A stretch of 64,000 bases of DNA from an uncultured Clostridia bacterium (GTDB lineage: Bacteria; Bacillota; Clostridia; UBA1381). The position numbers and the translations under genes were made by a program. Position 1 is the stretch's first letter; every line of letters starts with the position of its first letter. Positions 8,178 through 17,581 of the stretch are shown here, piece by piece. The notes below the pieces were generated by a model, which did no database searches, was not told the DNA's origin, and worked only from the letters and a program-made list of their open reading frames with translations. The stretch is taken from the NCBI GenBank assembly GCA_944393255.1, contig CALXZP010000042.1, positions 1 through 64,000 on the forward strand, written 5' to 3'.

Positions 8178-9488
8178 TTATTTTTCCATGCGCCAGAACT
8201 GAACGCTGTAGGGCGGAAGCTCGCTCCCGCCGCCGAAATCGTGGGCGGTACCGGTCAAAAGCTCCTCCGCCATGCCGCAGCCCGCGTCAAAATGGCATGT
8301 GACGGGGACGTCGCCTGCGTTTATCGCTACGAGGACGCGTTCTTTGTCCGACTTGCGTTCAAAAATGCAGTGGCTGCATTGCAGTACCACCTGCCGGAAC
8401 GAGCCGTTTATGAGCGCGTCGCTGTTTTTGAAGATATCCGCAAGCTTTGCGATGAACCCTGTGAGCTCGGTTTCCTCTGGAGCCTCGATACACGGGCGGA
8501 GCGCCGGATCGCCCTGGCTCTTTTCGCCCTTTACTCCGAATTCGCTGCCGTAGTATATGCAGGGGAAGCCGGGCATACCGAACATCATCCCGTATACGAG
8601 CGGGATATGCTTTTCGTTCGATATAACGCTTGCAAGCCTTGTAACATCGTGATTGTCGGCAAAATTCATAAGATGCAGTCCTTTGCACATACACCACGGT
8701 TCGCTGCCGAACAGGCGCTGGACAGAATGTATGATCTCGAACATATTCATGCTGTTGAATGATGAATATAATCCCTTATAGCACTGGTAGTTGGTGCAGG
8801 AATGGAGCATTTCGCCGTTTACACGCTGTGTGTAGTCGCCGTGGAGCAGCTCGCCGAGCAACAGGAAATCCGGCTTGAGCGTTTCGCTGAAGCGGCGAAG
8901 ACTGCGGAGAAAGTCCGGCTCAAGACAGTATGCCACGTCGAGACGCAGACCGTCTATATCAAATTCATCCACCCAGAACTTGACCGCCGCGAACAGATGC
9001 TCCGTCACTGCCGGGTTGCGCAGGTTTAGCTTTACAAGGTCGTAATTTCCCTCCCAGCCCTCGTACCAAAGTCCGTCGCTGTAATTGCTGTTTCCGCCGA
9101 AGTCGATATGGAACCAGTCCTTGTATTCCGAAGCCTCGCGATTTTCGAGAACGTCGCGGAATGCCCAAAAGCCGCGCCCGACATGGTTGAACACGCCGTC
9201 AAGGACTACCTTGATCCCGTTTTCGTGCATGGCTTCAACTATTTCCTTGAAATCGTCATTGTCGCCGAGGCGGCAGTCTATCTTAAAGAAATCGCGGGTG
9301 TTATAGCCGTGAGTGTCCGACTCGAATATCGGAGAAAAATATACGGCGTTTGCGCCCAGCTCCTTTATATGTCCGATCCAGTCCCCGACTTTTTTTATCC
9401 TGTGCGTCTGCACTCCGTCGTTTTCAAACGGCGCGCCGCAGAAGCCGAGGGGATATATCTGATAAAAAACACTTTCAAATGCCCACAT
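8178..9488 (-). CDS. GH13 alpha-amylase-family glycosidase
   Basis: This 436-residue cytoplasmic protein (no signal peptide) has a complete GH13 barrel: region I DGVFNH (97-102), nucleophile D184 in GLRLDVA, acid/base E213 in LLGELLHGD, and the transition-state aspartate D281 in FADNHD. A short beta C-terminal domain follows. The close fit to cyclomaltodextrinase/neopullulanase-like intracellular enzymes suggests breakdown of imported maltodextrins, but substrate is an inference. It lacks the N-terminal domain of classical neopullulanases. The ATG at 9488 has an AGGAGG site, and a sigma-A promoter lies at 9573-9601. Confidence 0.92.
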   Translation of the reverse strand: MWAFESVFYQIYPLGFCGAPFENDGVQTHRIKKVGDWIGHIKELGANAVYFSPIFESDTHGYNTRDFFKIDCRLGDNDDFKEIVEAMHENGIKVVLDGVFNHVGRGFWAFRDVLENREASEYKDWFHIDFGGNSNYSDGLWYEGWEGNYDLVKLNLRNPAVTEHLFAAVKFWVDEFDIDGLRLDVAYCLEPDFLRSLRRFSETLKPDFLLLGELLHGDYTQRVNGEMLHSCTNYQCYKGLYSSFNSMNMFEIIHSVQRLFGSEPWCMCKGLHLMNFADNHDVTRLASVISNEKHIPLVYGMMFGMPGFPCIYYGSEFGVKGEKSQGDPALRPCIEAPEETELTGFIAKLADIFKNSDALINGSFRQVVLQCSHCIFERKSDKERVLVAINAGDVPVTCHFDAGCGMAEELLTGTAHDFGGGSELPPYSVQFWRMEK

Positions 9489-9572
9489 TAAACAGTTCCT
9501 CCTAAATTTTGTTTCAATTTCGGGCGGCAGGAAAAAGCATGCCGCGCTGCCGTCCGTTGTCTCAATGTGTAT

Positions 9573-9601
9573 AGTATACCATATATCCCGATCAAAATCA
9601 A
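9573..9601 (-). promoter_or_regulatory. sigma-A promoter of the amylase-MATE transcript
   Basis: Minus strand: -35 TTGATT (9601-9596), -10 TATACT (9578-9573), spacer 17 bp. It is divergent from the ABC exporter promoter at 9644-9672. Confidence 0.65.
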
Positions 9602-9643
9602 TACACTAATACGCATATCATTCCGATCATATTTTCTTAATTC

Positions 9644-9672
9644 TTGACAATCGGATCAATATGTATTATAAT
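9644..9672 (+). promoter_or_regulatory. sigma-A promoter of the ABC exporter operon
   Basis: -35 TTGACA (9644-9649) and -10 TATAAT (9667-9672), spacer 17 bp: both hexamers match consensus. A leader of about 80 nt precedes the first gene. Confidence 0.8.
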
Positions 9673-9759
9673 ATACAATAGCAAGGAAATAAAACCGTTT
9701 CTGGAATTTATTTTAAATGTTGCATATAGGTAAAATATTATATTACGAGGTGTTTGAAT

Positions 9760-11490
9760 TTGAAAAAACTGCTGGTCTATCTAAAAGATTATAAGAAGGA
9801 AAGCGTTCTCGGACCGCTGTTTAAGCTGCTTGAGGCGCTGTTTGAGCTGTTTGTTCCGCTGGTGGTCGCGGCGATAATAGACAAAGGCATAGCAAATAAC
9901 GATCATGGCTATATAGTACGTATGTGCATTATACTTGCGGTGCTGGGCGTCATAGGTCTCGTGTGCTCGATAACGGCTCAGTTCTTTGCGGCAAAAGCGG
10001 CAGTCGGGTTTTCAACAAAGCTTCGTCATGCGCTGTTTGCACATATACAGTCTTTCTCGCACAGCGAGATAGACGCGATAGGAGCGTCTACGCTTATAAC
10101 GAGGATGACCTCGGATATAAATCAGGTCCAGTCCGGCGTAAACCTTGTGCTGCGCCTGTTTCTGCGTTCGCCTTTCGTGGTGTTCGGCGCGATGATAATG
10201 GCGTTTACCATCGATGTGCCGAGCGCGCTCATTTTTGCGGTGGCGATACCGGTTCTGGCGCTGATAGTTTTCGGCATAATGCTGCTGACCATGCCGCTTT
10301 ATAAAAAATCGCAGCGTGCTCTTGACAGCGTTCTCACAAAAACCCGTGAGAATATAACGGGCGCAAGGGTGCTCAGAGCCTTCTGCATGGAGGAGCGTGA
10401 GAGCGAAGATTTTGCGGAGCGGAACGAAACTCTCGTCAGTATCCAGAAATTTGTGGGAAAGATCTCCGCGCTCATGAATCCGCTCACCTATGCCGTAATA
10501 AACGCGGCGGTGATAGTTCTGATATGGCAGGGCGCTATGCGCGTTGACAGCGGCGCTCTCACGCAGGGACAAGTTGTGGCGCTTTACAACTACATGAGCC
10601 AGATACTTGTGGAGCTTATAAAGCTTGCGAATATGATAATATCGCTCACAAAGGCTCTCGCATGCGCAAACAGGATATCGGATGTGATGGATATACGATG
10701 CAGTCTTAAAAACGGCTCTGTGTCAACCGGTATTGAAGATGCTCCCGTGGTCGAGTTTGAAAACGCGGCTCTTATGTATAACGGCGCGTCAGAAACGGCT
10801 GTAGAGGGAGTGAGCTTTACGGCTGTGCGCGGAGAGATGGTAGGTATAATAGGCGGCACGGGCTCGGGAAAAACTTCACTTGTGAACCTTATACCGAGAT
10901 TTTATGATGTCTGCGCCGGCTGCGTAAAAGTGAACGGTGTTGACGTGCGCGAGTACGATATTGACGCGCTGCGTGCGAAGATCGGTGTTGTTCCGCAGAA
11001 AGCAGTTCTTTTCAAGGGAACGGTCCGTTCCAATCTCGAGTGGGGAGGAGAAGACAGGGATAGGGATTTTGCGATCGAGGCAGTAAAAGCGTCGCAGTCA
11101 ATGGAATTTATATTCAAACTGGATCGTGGTTTTGACACCTATGTTTCGCAGAACGGCAGCAATCTTTCGGGAGGACAGCGCCAGAGGCTTACTATCGCGC
11201 GCGCGCTGATGAAGCGGCCTGAGATACTGATACTTGACGACAGCGCTTCCGCTCTCGACTTTGCTACGGATGCAAAGCTCAGAAGAGCGATAAGAAATCT
11301 GCCGTACGATCCTACGGTCTTTGTGGTATCGCAGAGGGCATCGTCAGTGATGAAGGCGGATAAGATAATCGTTCTTGACGACGGAGTGCCGGCAGGGATA
11401 GGCACGCATGAGGAATTGCTGGATAACTGCGAGGTTTACAGAGAGATATACTATTCACAGTTCCCGAAGGAGGAGCAGGCAAATGGCTAA
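9760..11490 (+). CDS. ABC exporter half-transporter, degenerate-site subunit
   Basis: This 576-residue subunit joins a six-helix membrane domain (about 1-310) to an ATPase domain with Walker A GGTGSGKT and a canonical LSGGQ signature. The Walker B end reads ILILDDS: the catalytic Glu is Asp. The switch His is Gln (VVSQRAS instead of VAHRLS). These are the marks of the non-hydrolysing half of heterodimeric exporters such as BmrCD or TM287/288. I start it at the TTG at 9760, nine nt after GAGG; a TTG at 9754 is too close. The partner gene overlaps the end by 8 bp. The substrate is unknown. Confidence 0.93.
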   Translation: MKKLLVYLKDYKKESVLGPLFKLLEALFELFVPLVVAAIIDKGIANNDHGYIVRMCIILAVLGVIGLVCSITAQFFAAKAAVGFSTKLRHALFAHIQSFSHSEIDAIGASTLITRMTSDINQVQSGVNLVLRLFLRSPFVVFGAMIMAFTIDVPSALIFAVAIPVLALIVFGIMLLTMPLYKKSQRALDSVLTKTRENITGARVLRAFCMEERESEDFAERNETLVSIQKFVGKISALMNPLTYAVINAAVIVLIWQGAMRVDSGALTQGQVVALYNYMSQILVELIKLANMIISLTKALACANRISDVMDIRCSLKNGSVSTGIEDAPVVEFENAALMYNGASETAVEGVSFTAVRGEMVGIIGGTGSGKTSLVNLIPRFYDVCAGCVKVNGVDVREYDIDALRAKIGVVPQKAVLFKGTVRSNLEWGGEDRDRDFAIEAVKASQSMEFIFKLDRGFDTYVSQNGSNLSGGQRQRLTIARALMKRPEILILDDSASALDFATDAKLRRAIRNLPYDPTVFVVSQRASSVMKADKIIVLDDGVPAGIGTHEELLDNCEVYREIYYSQFPKEEQANG

Positions 11491-13246
11491 GAAAAAAGAT
11501 ACGATAAAAAAGGTCTGGAAATATATAAGCCGTTACAGGGCGTATTTGATACTGTCCGTACTTCTGGCGGCGGTAACGGTCATACTTACGCTATATGTTC
11601 CGATATTGGTGGGTTATGCGATAGACGGGATAATCGGACCGGGGAATGTCGATTTTCACGGAATATTGGGGATACTGATAAAAATAGGCGCGGTCGTGGC
11701 CGCGACTGCGGCCCTGCAGTGGGTAATGAATGCTGTGAACAATAAAATAACATATAATGTTGTGCGCGATCTGAGGCTCGCGGCATTCGGAAAGATACAG
11801 AAGCTGCCGTTTTCATATCTTGATTCACATACGAGCGGCGAGGTGGTGAGCCGGGTCATAGCCGATGCAGACCAGTTTGCCGAAGGCCTGCTCATGGGAT
11901 TTACCCAGCTGTTTTCCGGTGTGATGACGATAATAGGAACATTGTTTTTCATGTTCAGGATAAACATTTGGATCGCACTTGTAGTTGTCTGTCTTACTCC
12001 GTTATCGCTGCTTGTCGCTAAATTCATAGCTTCGAGGACGTACAATATGTTCATGGTACAGTCTAAGGCCCGCGCCGAACAGACGTCGCTGATCGACGAG
12101 GCGATAAATAATCTGAAATTAATAAAGGCGTTTTCAAGAGAAAAGATAATTATCGATGAATTTGATTATGCAAACGATTATTTGCACGACTGGTCATTAA
12201 AAGCCGTGTTTTTCTCATCGATAACAAATCCTGCGACAAGGTTCGTAAATAATATCGTATATGCGGCGGTCGCGCTTGCGGGGGCGATAGCGGCTTGCAG
12301 CGGACATATAACAGTGGGACTTCTGTCAAGCTTTTTGTCATATGCAAATCAATATACCAAGCCGTTCAATGAGATATCGGGAGTGGTAACTGAGCTGCAA
12401 AACGCCATTGCGTGCGCTGAAAGGCTCCTGGAGCTCATAAACGAAACGCAGGAAACTCCCGAGCTTGGAAATGCAAAAACGCTTTCAAACGCCGAGGGAT
12501 ATGTCGATATAGACCATGTTTATTTTTCGTATTCACCGAATACGAAGCTGATAGATGATCTGGAGCTGAACGTGAAACCGGGACAGAGGATAGCCATAGT
12601 AGGACCGACCGGCTGCGGCAAGACGACGATAATAAATCTGCTCATGCGTTTTTATGATCCTGACAGCGGCGTTATCTCGGTTGACGGCGAGCCTATAAAG
12701 GAGCTTACAAGAAAAAGCCTGCGCACCTCATACGGTATGGTGCTTCAGGAAACGTGGCTGAAATCCGGCACTATACGCGACAATATCGTTATGGGACGCC
12801 CCGACGCGACTGACGAAGAAGTGGTCGCGGCGGCAAAGGCGGCGCATTCCTATAGCTTTATACGCCGTCTTCCGAATGGGTTTGATACCGTTATAGGCGA
12901 GGACGGAGGCAGTCTTTCGCAGGGGCAGAAGCAGCTGCTGTGCATAACGCGAGTTATGCTGTGCCGTCCGCCTATGCTTATCCTTGACGAGGCTACATCT
13001 TCGATAGATACACGCACAGAGATAAAGATACAAAAGGCGTTCAACGAGCTAATGAAGGGAAAGACCAGCTTTATAGTGGCTCACCGGCTTTCTACGATAA
13101 GGGAAGCGGACGAGATCCTCGTAATGAAGGACGGACGGGTCATAGAGCAGGGCAATCATGAGCGGCTCATGAAGCGCGGGGGCTTCTATGCGGAGTTATA
13201 TAACAGCCAGTTCAAACAGCCGGAAATAAAAACAAGGAAAAGATAA
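11483..13246 (+). CDS. ABC exporter half-transporter, catalytic subunit
   Basis: The 587-residue partner has a membrane domain followed by an ATPase domain with Walker A GPTGCGKT, an intact Walker B MLILDEAT and switch VAHRLST, but a degenerate signature LSQGQ. With the preceding subunit this leaves one consensus ATP site (this Walker B plus the other LSGGQ) and one degenerate site. The ATG at 11483 lies inside the end of the upstream gene (ATGGCTAA overlap) with AAGGAGG in front, so the two are translationally coupled. A longer open frame upstream only overlaps the partner gene and has no independent start signal. Confidence 0.94.
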   Translation: MAKKKDTIKKVWKYISRYRAYLILSVLLAAVTVILTLYVPILVGYAIDGIIGPGNVDFHGILGILIKIGAVVAATAALQWVMNAVNNKITYNVVRDLRLAAFGKIQKLPFSYLDSHTSGEVVSRVIADADQFAEGLLMGFTQLFSGVMTIIGTLFFMFRINIWIALVVVCLTPLSLLVAKFIASRTYNMFMVQSKARAEQTSLIDEAINNLKLIKAFSREKIIIDEFDYANDYLHDWSLKAVFFSSITNPATRFVNNIVYAAVALAGAIAACSGHITVGLLSSFLSYANQYTKPFNEISGVVTELQNAIACAERLLELINETQETPELGNAKTLSNAEGYVDIDHVYFSYSPNTKLIDDLELNVKPGQRIAIVGPTGCGKTTIINLLMRFYDPDSGVISVDGEPIKELTRKSLRTSYGMVLQETWLKSGTIRDNIVMGRPDATDEEVVAAAKAAHSYSFIRRLPNGFDTVIGEDGGSLSQGQKQLLCITRVMLCRPPMLILDEATSSIDTRTEIKIQKAFNELMKGKTSFIVAHRLSTIREADEILVMKDGRVIEQGNHERLMKRGGFYAELYNSQFKQPEIKTRKR

Positions 13247-13424
13247 GCCGCGCATTTCGCACGGTGTTCGCAGGCTCGCATACGCCGCAGCTCAAGAGGG
13301 CGCTGAATACGGATAAAAAGGAACCGAACCGGTGCAAAAGAAAACAAATACACTATTATTTGGGTATCATTGGCTTTTTAATAAAAAATTTAATAAAACG
13401 GCACAAAAGATTTATAAAAAGTTC
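13247..13424. other. intergenic region, nothing recognised
   Basis: Between the ABC operon and the next promoter I see no gene, RNA or clear terminator, only an AT-rich stretch from about 13380. Confidence 0.5.
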
Positions 13425-13453
13425 TTGAAAATCCGTGAGTTTTGTTGTATAAT
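13425..13453 (+). promoter_or_regulatory. sigma-A promoter of the PucR/CdaR-type regulator
   Basis: -35 TTGAAA (13425-13430), -10 TATAAT (13448-13453), spacer 17 bp. Confidence 0.7.
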
Positions 13454-13519
13454 ATGTATGGAATAGTGCCGGATGTTTAAGCACCGGCAATTAAATATTT
13501 GCATTCGGAGGACAAAACT

Positions 13520-14605
13520 ATGATAAGTAAAGCTTTTCAGAATATAGTAACACAAATGGCAGATGTGTTCCCAAAAAGGTTTGGTATTGCCGATTCCCAC
13601 GGACTTGTTCTTGCTTATAACGGTCTTGAACCGAATGACGACATAATGGAGGGGTTGGTACTTGCCGCCGTAAACAGCGAGAAGCTTTTGTTCAAGGACG
13701 GCTTTACTATCCGCGCCATGTCCAACAAGCCGTATGCCGAATATGTGGTCTATGTGGAAGGAACGGATGAGACCGCTAAATACTGCTGTAATGCTGTAGC
13801 GGTCGCTGCCAATAATGTACGTCACTATTACGATGAGAAGTATGATAAGACCAATTTTATGCAGAATATCATTTTTGATAATCTCATTTCTTTCGACCTG
13901 CACCAGAAGGCGAGAGAGCTGCATGTTGAGTGCGACGTCCCGCGCGCGGTGTTCTATATGAAGGATTCGGACGGCGGCGAGATCAGCATATATGAGGTCG
14001 TAAGAAATCTATATCCCGACAAGGAGCATGATTTTGTTATAAGCATTGATTCGAACAATATAGTTCTTATCAAAGAGCTTAAAGAGATGATCAATACGAA
14101 AGAGCTTGAGGAGATGGCGCAGCAGTTACTTGATACCGTACAGGCTGAAGCGATGCATCCGGTGATCATAGGACTTTCAACGGTCGCCGCCAACATAGAC
14201 GAGCTCAACAACTCGTATAAGGAAGCGCAGATAGCGATAGACGTAGGCAAGGTGTTCGACGAGGAAAAGAGTATCCTCAGCTACGACAATCTCGGTATCG
14301 GCAGACTTATATACCAGCTTCCCATCAAGCTGTGCGAGCTGTTCCTTAAGGAGGTATTCAAGAAGGGAGATATAACCACTCTTGACGACGAGACCATACT
14401 GACTATAAACAAATTCTTTGAAAACGACCTGAACGTGAGCGAAACCTCAAGGCAGCTTTTTGTGCACAGAAACACTCTCGTATACAGGCTTGAAAAGATA
14501 TATAAGCTTACCGGACTGGATCTGAGAAAGTTCGACCAGGCTATCGTGTTCAAGGTTGCGATGATGGTACATAAGTATCTTATGTCCAATCCGATGAAGA
14601 TCTGA
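13520..14605 (+). CDS. PucR/CdaR-type transcriptional regulator
   Basis: This 361-residue protein ends in the PucR-type helix-turn-helix (about 300-355: FFENDLNVSETSRQLFVHRN then TLVYRLEKIYKLTGLDL), used by carbohydrate-diacid and purine regulators. The middle part (about 130-280) resembles the GGDEF-like fold of CdaR proteins, and the N-terminus may sense a ligand. The ATG at 13520 has CGGAGG eight nt upstream. It is monocistronic, with its own promoter and a strong terminator. No diacid or purine genes are adjacent, so the effector is unknown. Confidence 0.8.
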   Translation: MISKAFQNIVTQMADVFPKRFGIADSHGLVLAYNGLEPNDDIMEGLVLAAVNSEKLLFKDGFTIRAMSNKPYAEYVVYVEGTDETAKYCCNAVAVAANNVRHYYDEKYDKTNFMQNIIFDNLISFDLHQKARELHVECDVPRAVFYMKDSDGGEISIYEVVRNLYPDKEHDFVISIDSNNIVLIKELKEMINTKELEEMAQQLLDTVQAEAMHPVIIGLSTVAANIDELNNSYKEAQIAIDVGKVFDEEKSILSYDNLGIGRLIYQLPIKLCELFLKEVFKKGDITTLDDETILTINKFFENDLNVSETSRQLFVHRNTLVYRLEKIYKLTGLDLRKFDQAIVFKVAMMVHKYLMSNPMKI

Positions 14606-14626
14606 CGAAATTACGAAAACCGTAAC

Positions 14627-14663
14627 AAGGGGGGTGTATTTTGTATGCCCCCTTGATTATTTT
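14627..14663 (+). terminator. intrinsic terminator
   Basis: The 7-bp stem AAGGGGG/CCCCCTT (14627-14634 with 14648-14654) is followed by GATTATTTT. A second, imperfect GC-rich hairpin (about 14669-14710) followed by AAAATTTTTATT may be a backup terminator before the protease gene. Confidence 0.75.
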
Positions 14664-14743
14664 AAATAGGAGCAGCGCTTTGGGCTGTTTGCTTGCAGTA
14701 CAGCGCTCCTAAAATTTTTATTATATTTCAGAGGTGTTGATAT

Positions 14744-15943
14744 TTGAGATCTGCGGTTAAAACTATAGTAACGATAACAACGACTGCGGCTGTGACCTTT
14801 GCGGGTACTTCGGCTCTTTTTGTTCTGGCGGGCGGGGGAGCCGCGGGACATAACGGCAGTTTGGAGCGCAAGCTCGGCGTGGTCGATACGTATATAGAAA
14901 ACAATTATCTCTATGAGGATCACAGCGGGAGCGATATGGAGGAGGCGGCGGTAAAGGCGTATGTAGAGGCTCTCGGCGAGCCGTATACGCATTATTACAC
15001 CCCGGCGGAATTTGAGTCGTACATGAGCGATATAGAAGAGAGCTATGTCGGTATAGGCGTAGTCATATCTGCGGACGAGGAAGCAGGGAAGATAATCGTG
15101 ATCGCCCCGACGGAGGGATCTCCGGCATATAATGCAGGCATTCTGCCGGGCGACTATATAACCGCAGTTGACGGAGTGACGTTTACCGGCGATGAGATGA
15201 ATGAATGCGTCAGCGCGATAAAAGGCGGGCCGGAGGGAAGCAGTGTGAGGCTTACAGTCGAACGCGGCGGTCAGAGCATGGATCTTGATATCATACGCAA
15301 ACAGATAGTGACCGAATCGGTCAAGTCTGAAATGCTTGAAGGAAATATAGGATATATAAGGATAACCGGGTTCAATGCAAGCGAGCAGGGCTCGGATGAG
15401 AATACCTTTACCGAATTTGCGGAGCAGACGGAGGCGCTCAAGTCGGACGGTATGCAGAAGCTCATAATCGACCTGCGCGACAATCCGGGCGGAGTGCTTG
15501 ATGTAGCGTGCGATATCGCCGATTATCTGCTGCCGGAAGGGATAATAACGTATACCGAGACCCGTACCGGCGAAAGGGAGGAATACCGTTCCGGCGCTTC
15601 GGAGCTGGATATGCCTATAGCGGTACTGATAAACGGAAACAGCGCGAGCGCTTCGGAGGTATTGGTAGGAGCGCTCAAGGATTACGGAAAGGCGGTCGTG
15701 GTAGGTGAAAAGAGCTATGGAAAAGGTATCGTTCAGGCGGTGTATCCGTTTTACGACGGCTCCGGTATGTCAATGACTATAGCAAAATATTATTCGCCCG
15801 GCGGCGTATGTATACACGGAGTGGGTATCGAGCCGGATGAAGCGGTCAGCGTACCGGAGGAATACGAAGGCTATTATGCTTCGGAAATACCGCGCGAGTC
15901 AGACACACAGCTGAATAAGGCAATAGAACTGCTCGGCAAATAA
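14744..15943 (+). CDS. S41-family carboxyl-terminal processing protease
   Basis: This 399-residue CtpA/CtpB-like protease is anchored by one N-terminal membrane segment (about 5-30). It has a PDZ domain (about 95-180, YVGIGVVIS...AGILPGDYI) and a tail-specific protease core with catalytic S302 in NSASASE, K327 in SYGKG and supporting Q331. The Ser-Lys spacing of 25 matches B. subtilis CtpB. Such proteases cut C-termini of exported proteins; in spore formers one of them activates SpoIVFB. The start is a TTG at 14744 after AGAGGTG. It is followed by two exported-protein genes in the same direction. Confidence 0.93.
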   Translation: MRSAVKTIVTITTTAAVTFAGTSALFVLAGGGAAGHNGSLERKLGVVDTYIENNYLYEDHSGSDMEEAAVKAYVEALGEPYTHYYTPAEFESYMSDIEESYVGIGVVISADEEAGKIIVIAPTEGSPAYNAGILPGDYITAVDGVTFTGDEMNECVSAIKGGPEGSSVRLTVERGGQSMDLDIIRKQIVTESVKSEMLEGNIGYIRITGFNASEQGSDENTFTEFAEQTEALKSDGMQKLIIDLRDNPGGVLDVACDIADYLLPEGIITYTETRTGEREEYRSGASELDMPIAVLINGNSASASEVLVGALKDYGKAVVVGEKSYGKGIVQAVYPFYDGSGMSMTIAKYYSPGGVCIHGVGIEPDEAVSVPEEYEGYYASEIPRESDTQLNKAIELLGK

Positions 15944-15976
15944 TGAGTGATAAACATAGGAAGGGGTTGCTCTCAT

Positions 15977-17062
15977 ATGGCAATGTCGCAGCGTATGTGG
16001 AGACGGGAACAGGAAAGAAAAAGACGCGAGCGTGAGCGCCGGGCAAGACGGCGCAGGAACTGTACGCTGATAGTTATGCTCATAGCGGCTGGCGCCGCAG
16101 CTGCGGTGTGCTTGAAATACTGCGCCGGAGGCGGAGAGACGCAGTCCGGTGCGGACCGGAACACCGCTGCGGAGGCGACCGTGCAGCCGTCGGCCGCGGC
16201 TGCTGCTCCGTCGGCTCCGGCCGGGACTCCGATCCCGGTCTCAGAGCTTGAAACATCGTTTTACAGGGAGTCGGCTTTCGTGGGCAACGCGCTTGCGGAT
16301 GGGATAGAGGCGTATGGGATACTGCCCGATACGGATATTTATGCCAAGGTGGGCATAGATCTCGACAATGCTTATACGACTGCTGCTGATAACGATTCCA
16401 TGTCGGTCGTGGATCAGCTGAAGAGCAAAAATTTCAGCAAGGTCTTTCTCTTCTTCGGCGAATCGGAGCTGGCGTCAAATGACGCATCCGGATTTGAGGA
16501 TAAGTACGCGGAGCTTATAGGCAAGGTAAAGTCATATCAGCAGGAAGCGCGGATATATGTTGTTTCCATACCGCCGGTCACGAAGGAGACCTCTGAGTCA
16601 TCTGCATCAGGAATGACTGTAAGGAACATACGCTCATATAATAATGCGCTCAGGCGGCTGGCGGCTGATGAAGAGGTATATTATGCGGACGCATATGAGG
16701 CTCTTGCGGATGACGATGGGTATCTTAAGAGCGGAGTTTCCGCCGACGGGATAAACCTTGACAGGGACAGCTATATAATAATGCTTAATTATATAGCAGA
16801 TAATGCGTATATTCCCGACAGCAGCGATAATAGCGGAAGCAGTGAAGAAGATACAGACGGGGAAGAGGAAAACACTGAGGATCCGGACAGCAGCGGTGAC
16901 GAGGATGAGGATACCGAGCCGACCTCAAGACCGAGACCGACGGCTGAGTCGGAAAGAGACAGCGGCGGGGAAGAGGAAGAGCCGACCGCTACGCCGAGAC
17001 CGACCGTGAATGTATTGAAGGATTCGGCGGTATCCGGCAGTTCAGGCGGAGATTCGGAATAA
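15977..17062 (+). CDS. membrane-anchored SGNH-fold protein lacking catalytic residues
   Basis: This 361-residue protein has a very basic cytoplasmic N-terminus (Arg-rich, 7-28), one membrane segment (about 31-47), an SGNH-hydrolase-like domain (about 95-280) and an acidic Ser/Glu/Asp/Pro-rich tail. The SGNH block I reads FVGNAL (101-106) where GDS is expected, so the nucleophile Ser is missing, and the last block reads DGINLD where D-x-x-H is expected, so the His is missing too. It is probably a binding or scaffold protein, not an esterase. The ATG at 15977 follows AGGAAGGGG. It lies between the S41 protease and a DUF4358 lipoprotein. Confidence 0.65.
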   Translation: MAMSQRMWRREQERKRRERERRARRRRNCTLIVMLIAAGAAAAVCLKYCAGGGETQSGADRNTAAEATVQPSAAAAAPSAPAGTPIPVSELETSFYRESAFVGNALADGIEAYGILPDTDIYAKVGIDLDNAYTTAADNDSMSVVDQLKSKNFSKVFLFFGESELASNDASGFEDKYAELIGKVKSYQQEARIYVVSIPPVTKETSESSASGMTVRNIRSYNNALRRLAADEEVYYADAYEALADDDGYLKSGVSADGINLDRDSYIIMLNYIADNAYIPDSSDNSGSSEEDTDGEEENTEDPDSSGDEDEDTEPTSRPRPTAESERDSGGEEEEPTATPRPTVNVLKDSAVSGSSGGDSE

Positions 17063-17083
17063 ATGCTATACGGGAGGCAAGCG

Positions 17084-17536
17084 ATGAAGAAGCTTTTTAT
17101 GATTTTTATATTGACGCTCGCGGCAATGTGCACTGCTTCATGCGGAAAGATCAGCGAGATCAGCAGTGCGGAGCTTGCGGAGCTGCTCAATTCATCATCG
17201 GTATTTTCCGAGCGGCTGACCGGGATCGACGCAGCGGCGGCGGAAAAGAGGTTTTTTCTCAACCCGAGCGACTATAATGAAATAACGGCATATATCGGAA
17301 CAAAAGCTACGTGCGACGAGTTCGTGATAGTAAAAACCGATACTCCGGATAACGTCATGACGAAGCTCAGAGGACATTTGGATATACAGAAAAACAACTA
17401 TTCATCGTACAGGACTGCGGAGGCGCAGAAAATAGACAGTGCGCTGCTTACGGAATATAAGGGAACGGTAGTGCTGATCGTCTCGGGCGACGGAGCGGCT
17501 GCCGGACAGCTGTATGAGGATTATCTGAAGAAATAA
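17084..17536 (+). CDS. DUF4358 lipoprotein
   Basis: This 150-residue exported lipoprotein has a signal peptide with a lipobox-like CTASC (cysteine near residue 20). The mature part fits the DUF4358 family, small clostridial lipoproteins of unknown function often encoded beside SGNH-type proteins, as here. The ATG at 17084 follows GGGAGG. It is the last gene of the S41-protease/SGNH group. Confidence 0.7.
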   Translation: MKKLFMIFILTLAAMCTASCGKISEISSAELAELLNSSSVFSERLTGIDAAAAEKRFFLNPSDYNEITAYIGTKATCDEFVIVKTDTPDNVMTKLRGHLDIQKNNYSSYRTAEAQKIDSALLTEYKGTVVLIVSGDGAAAGQLYEDYLKK

Positions 17537-17549
17537 AAGGTACAGTATA

Positions 17550-17575
17550 GACCGGCGCGCGGCAGTGCGCCGGTC
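17550..17575. terminator. hairpin between convergent genes
   Basis: A near-perfect GC-rich stem (GACCGGCGC with GCGCCGGTC) lies in the 45-bp gap between two convergent genes. It has no long U-run, but could stop transcripts from both sides. Confidence 0.5.
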
Positions 17576-17581
17576 ATGTGT

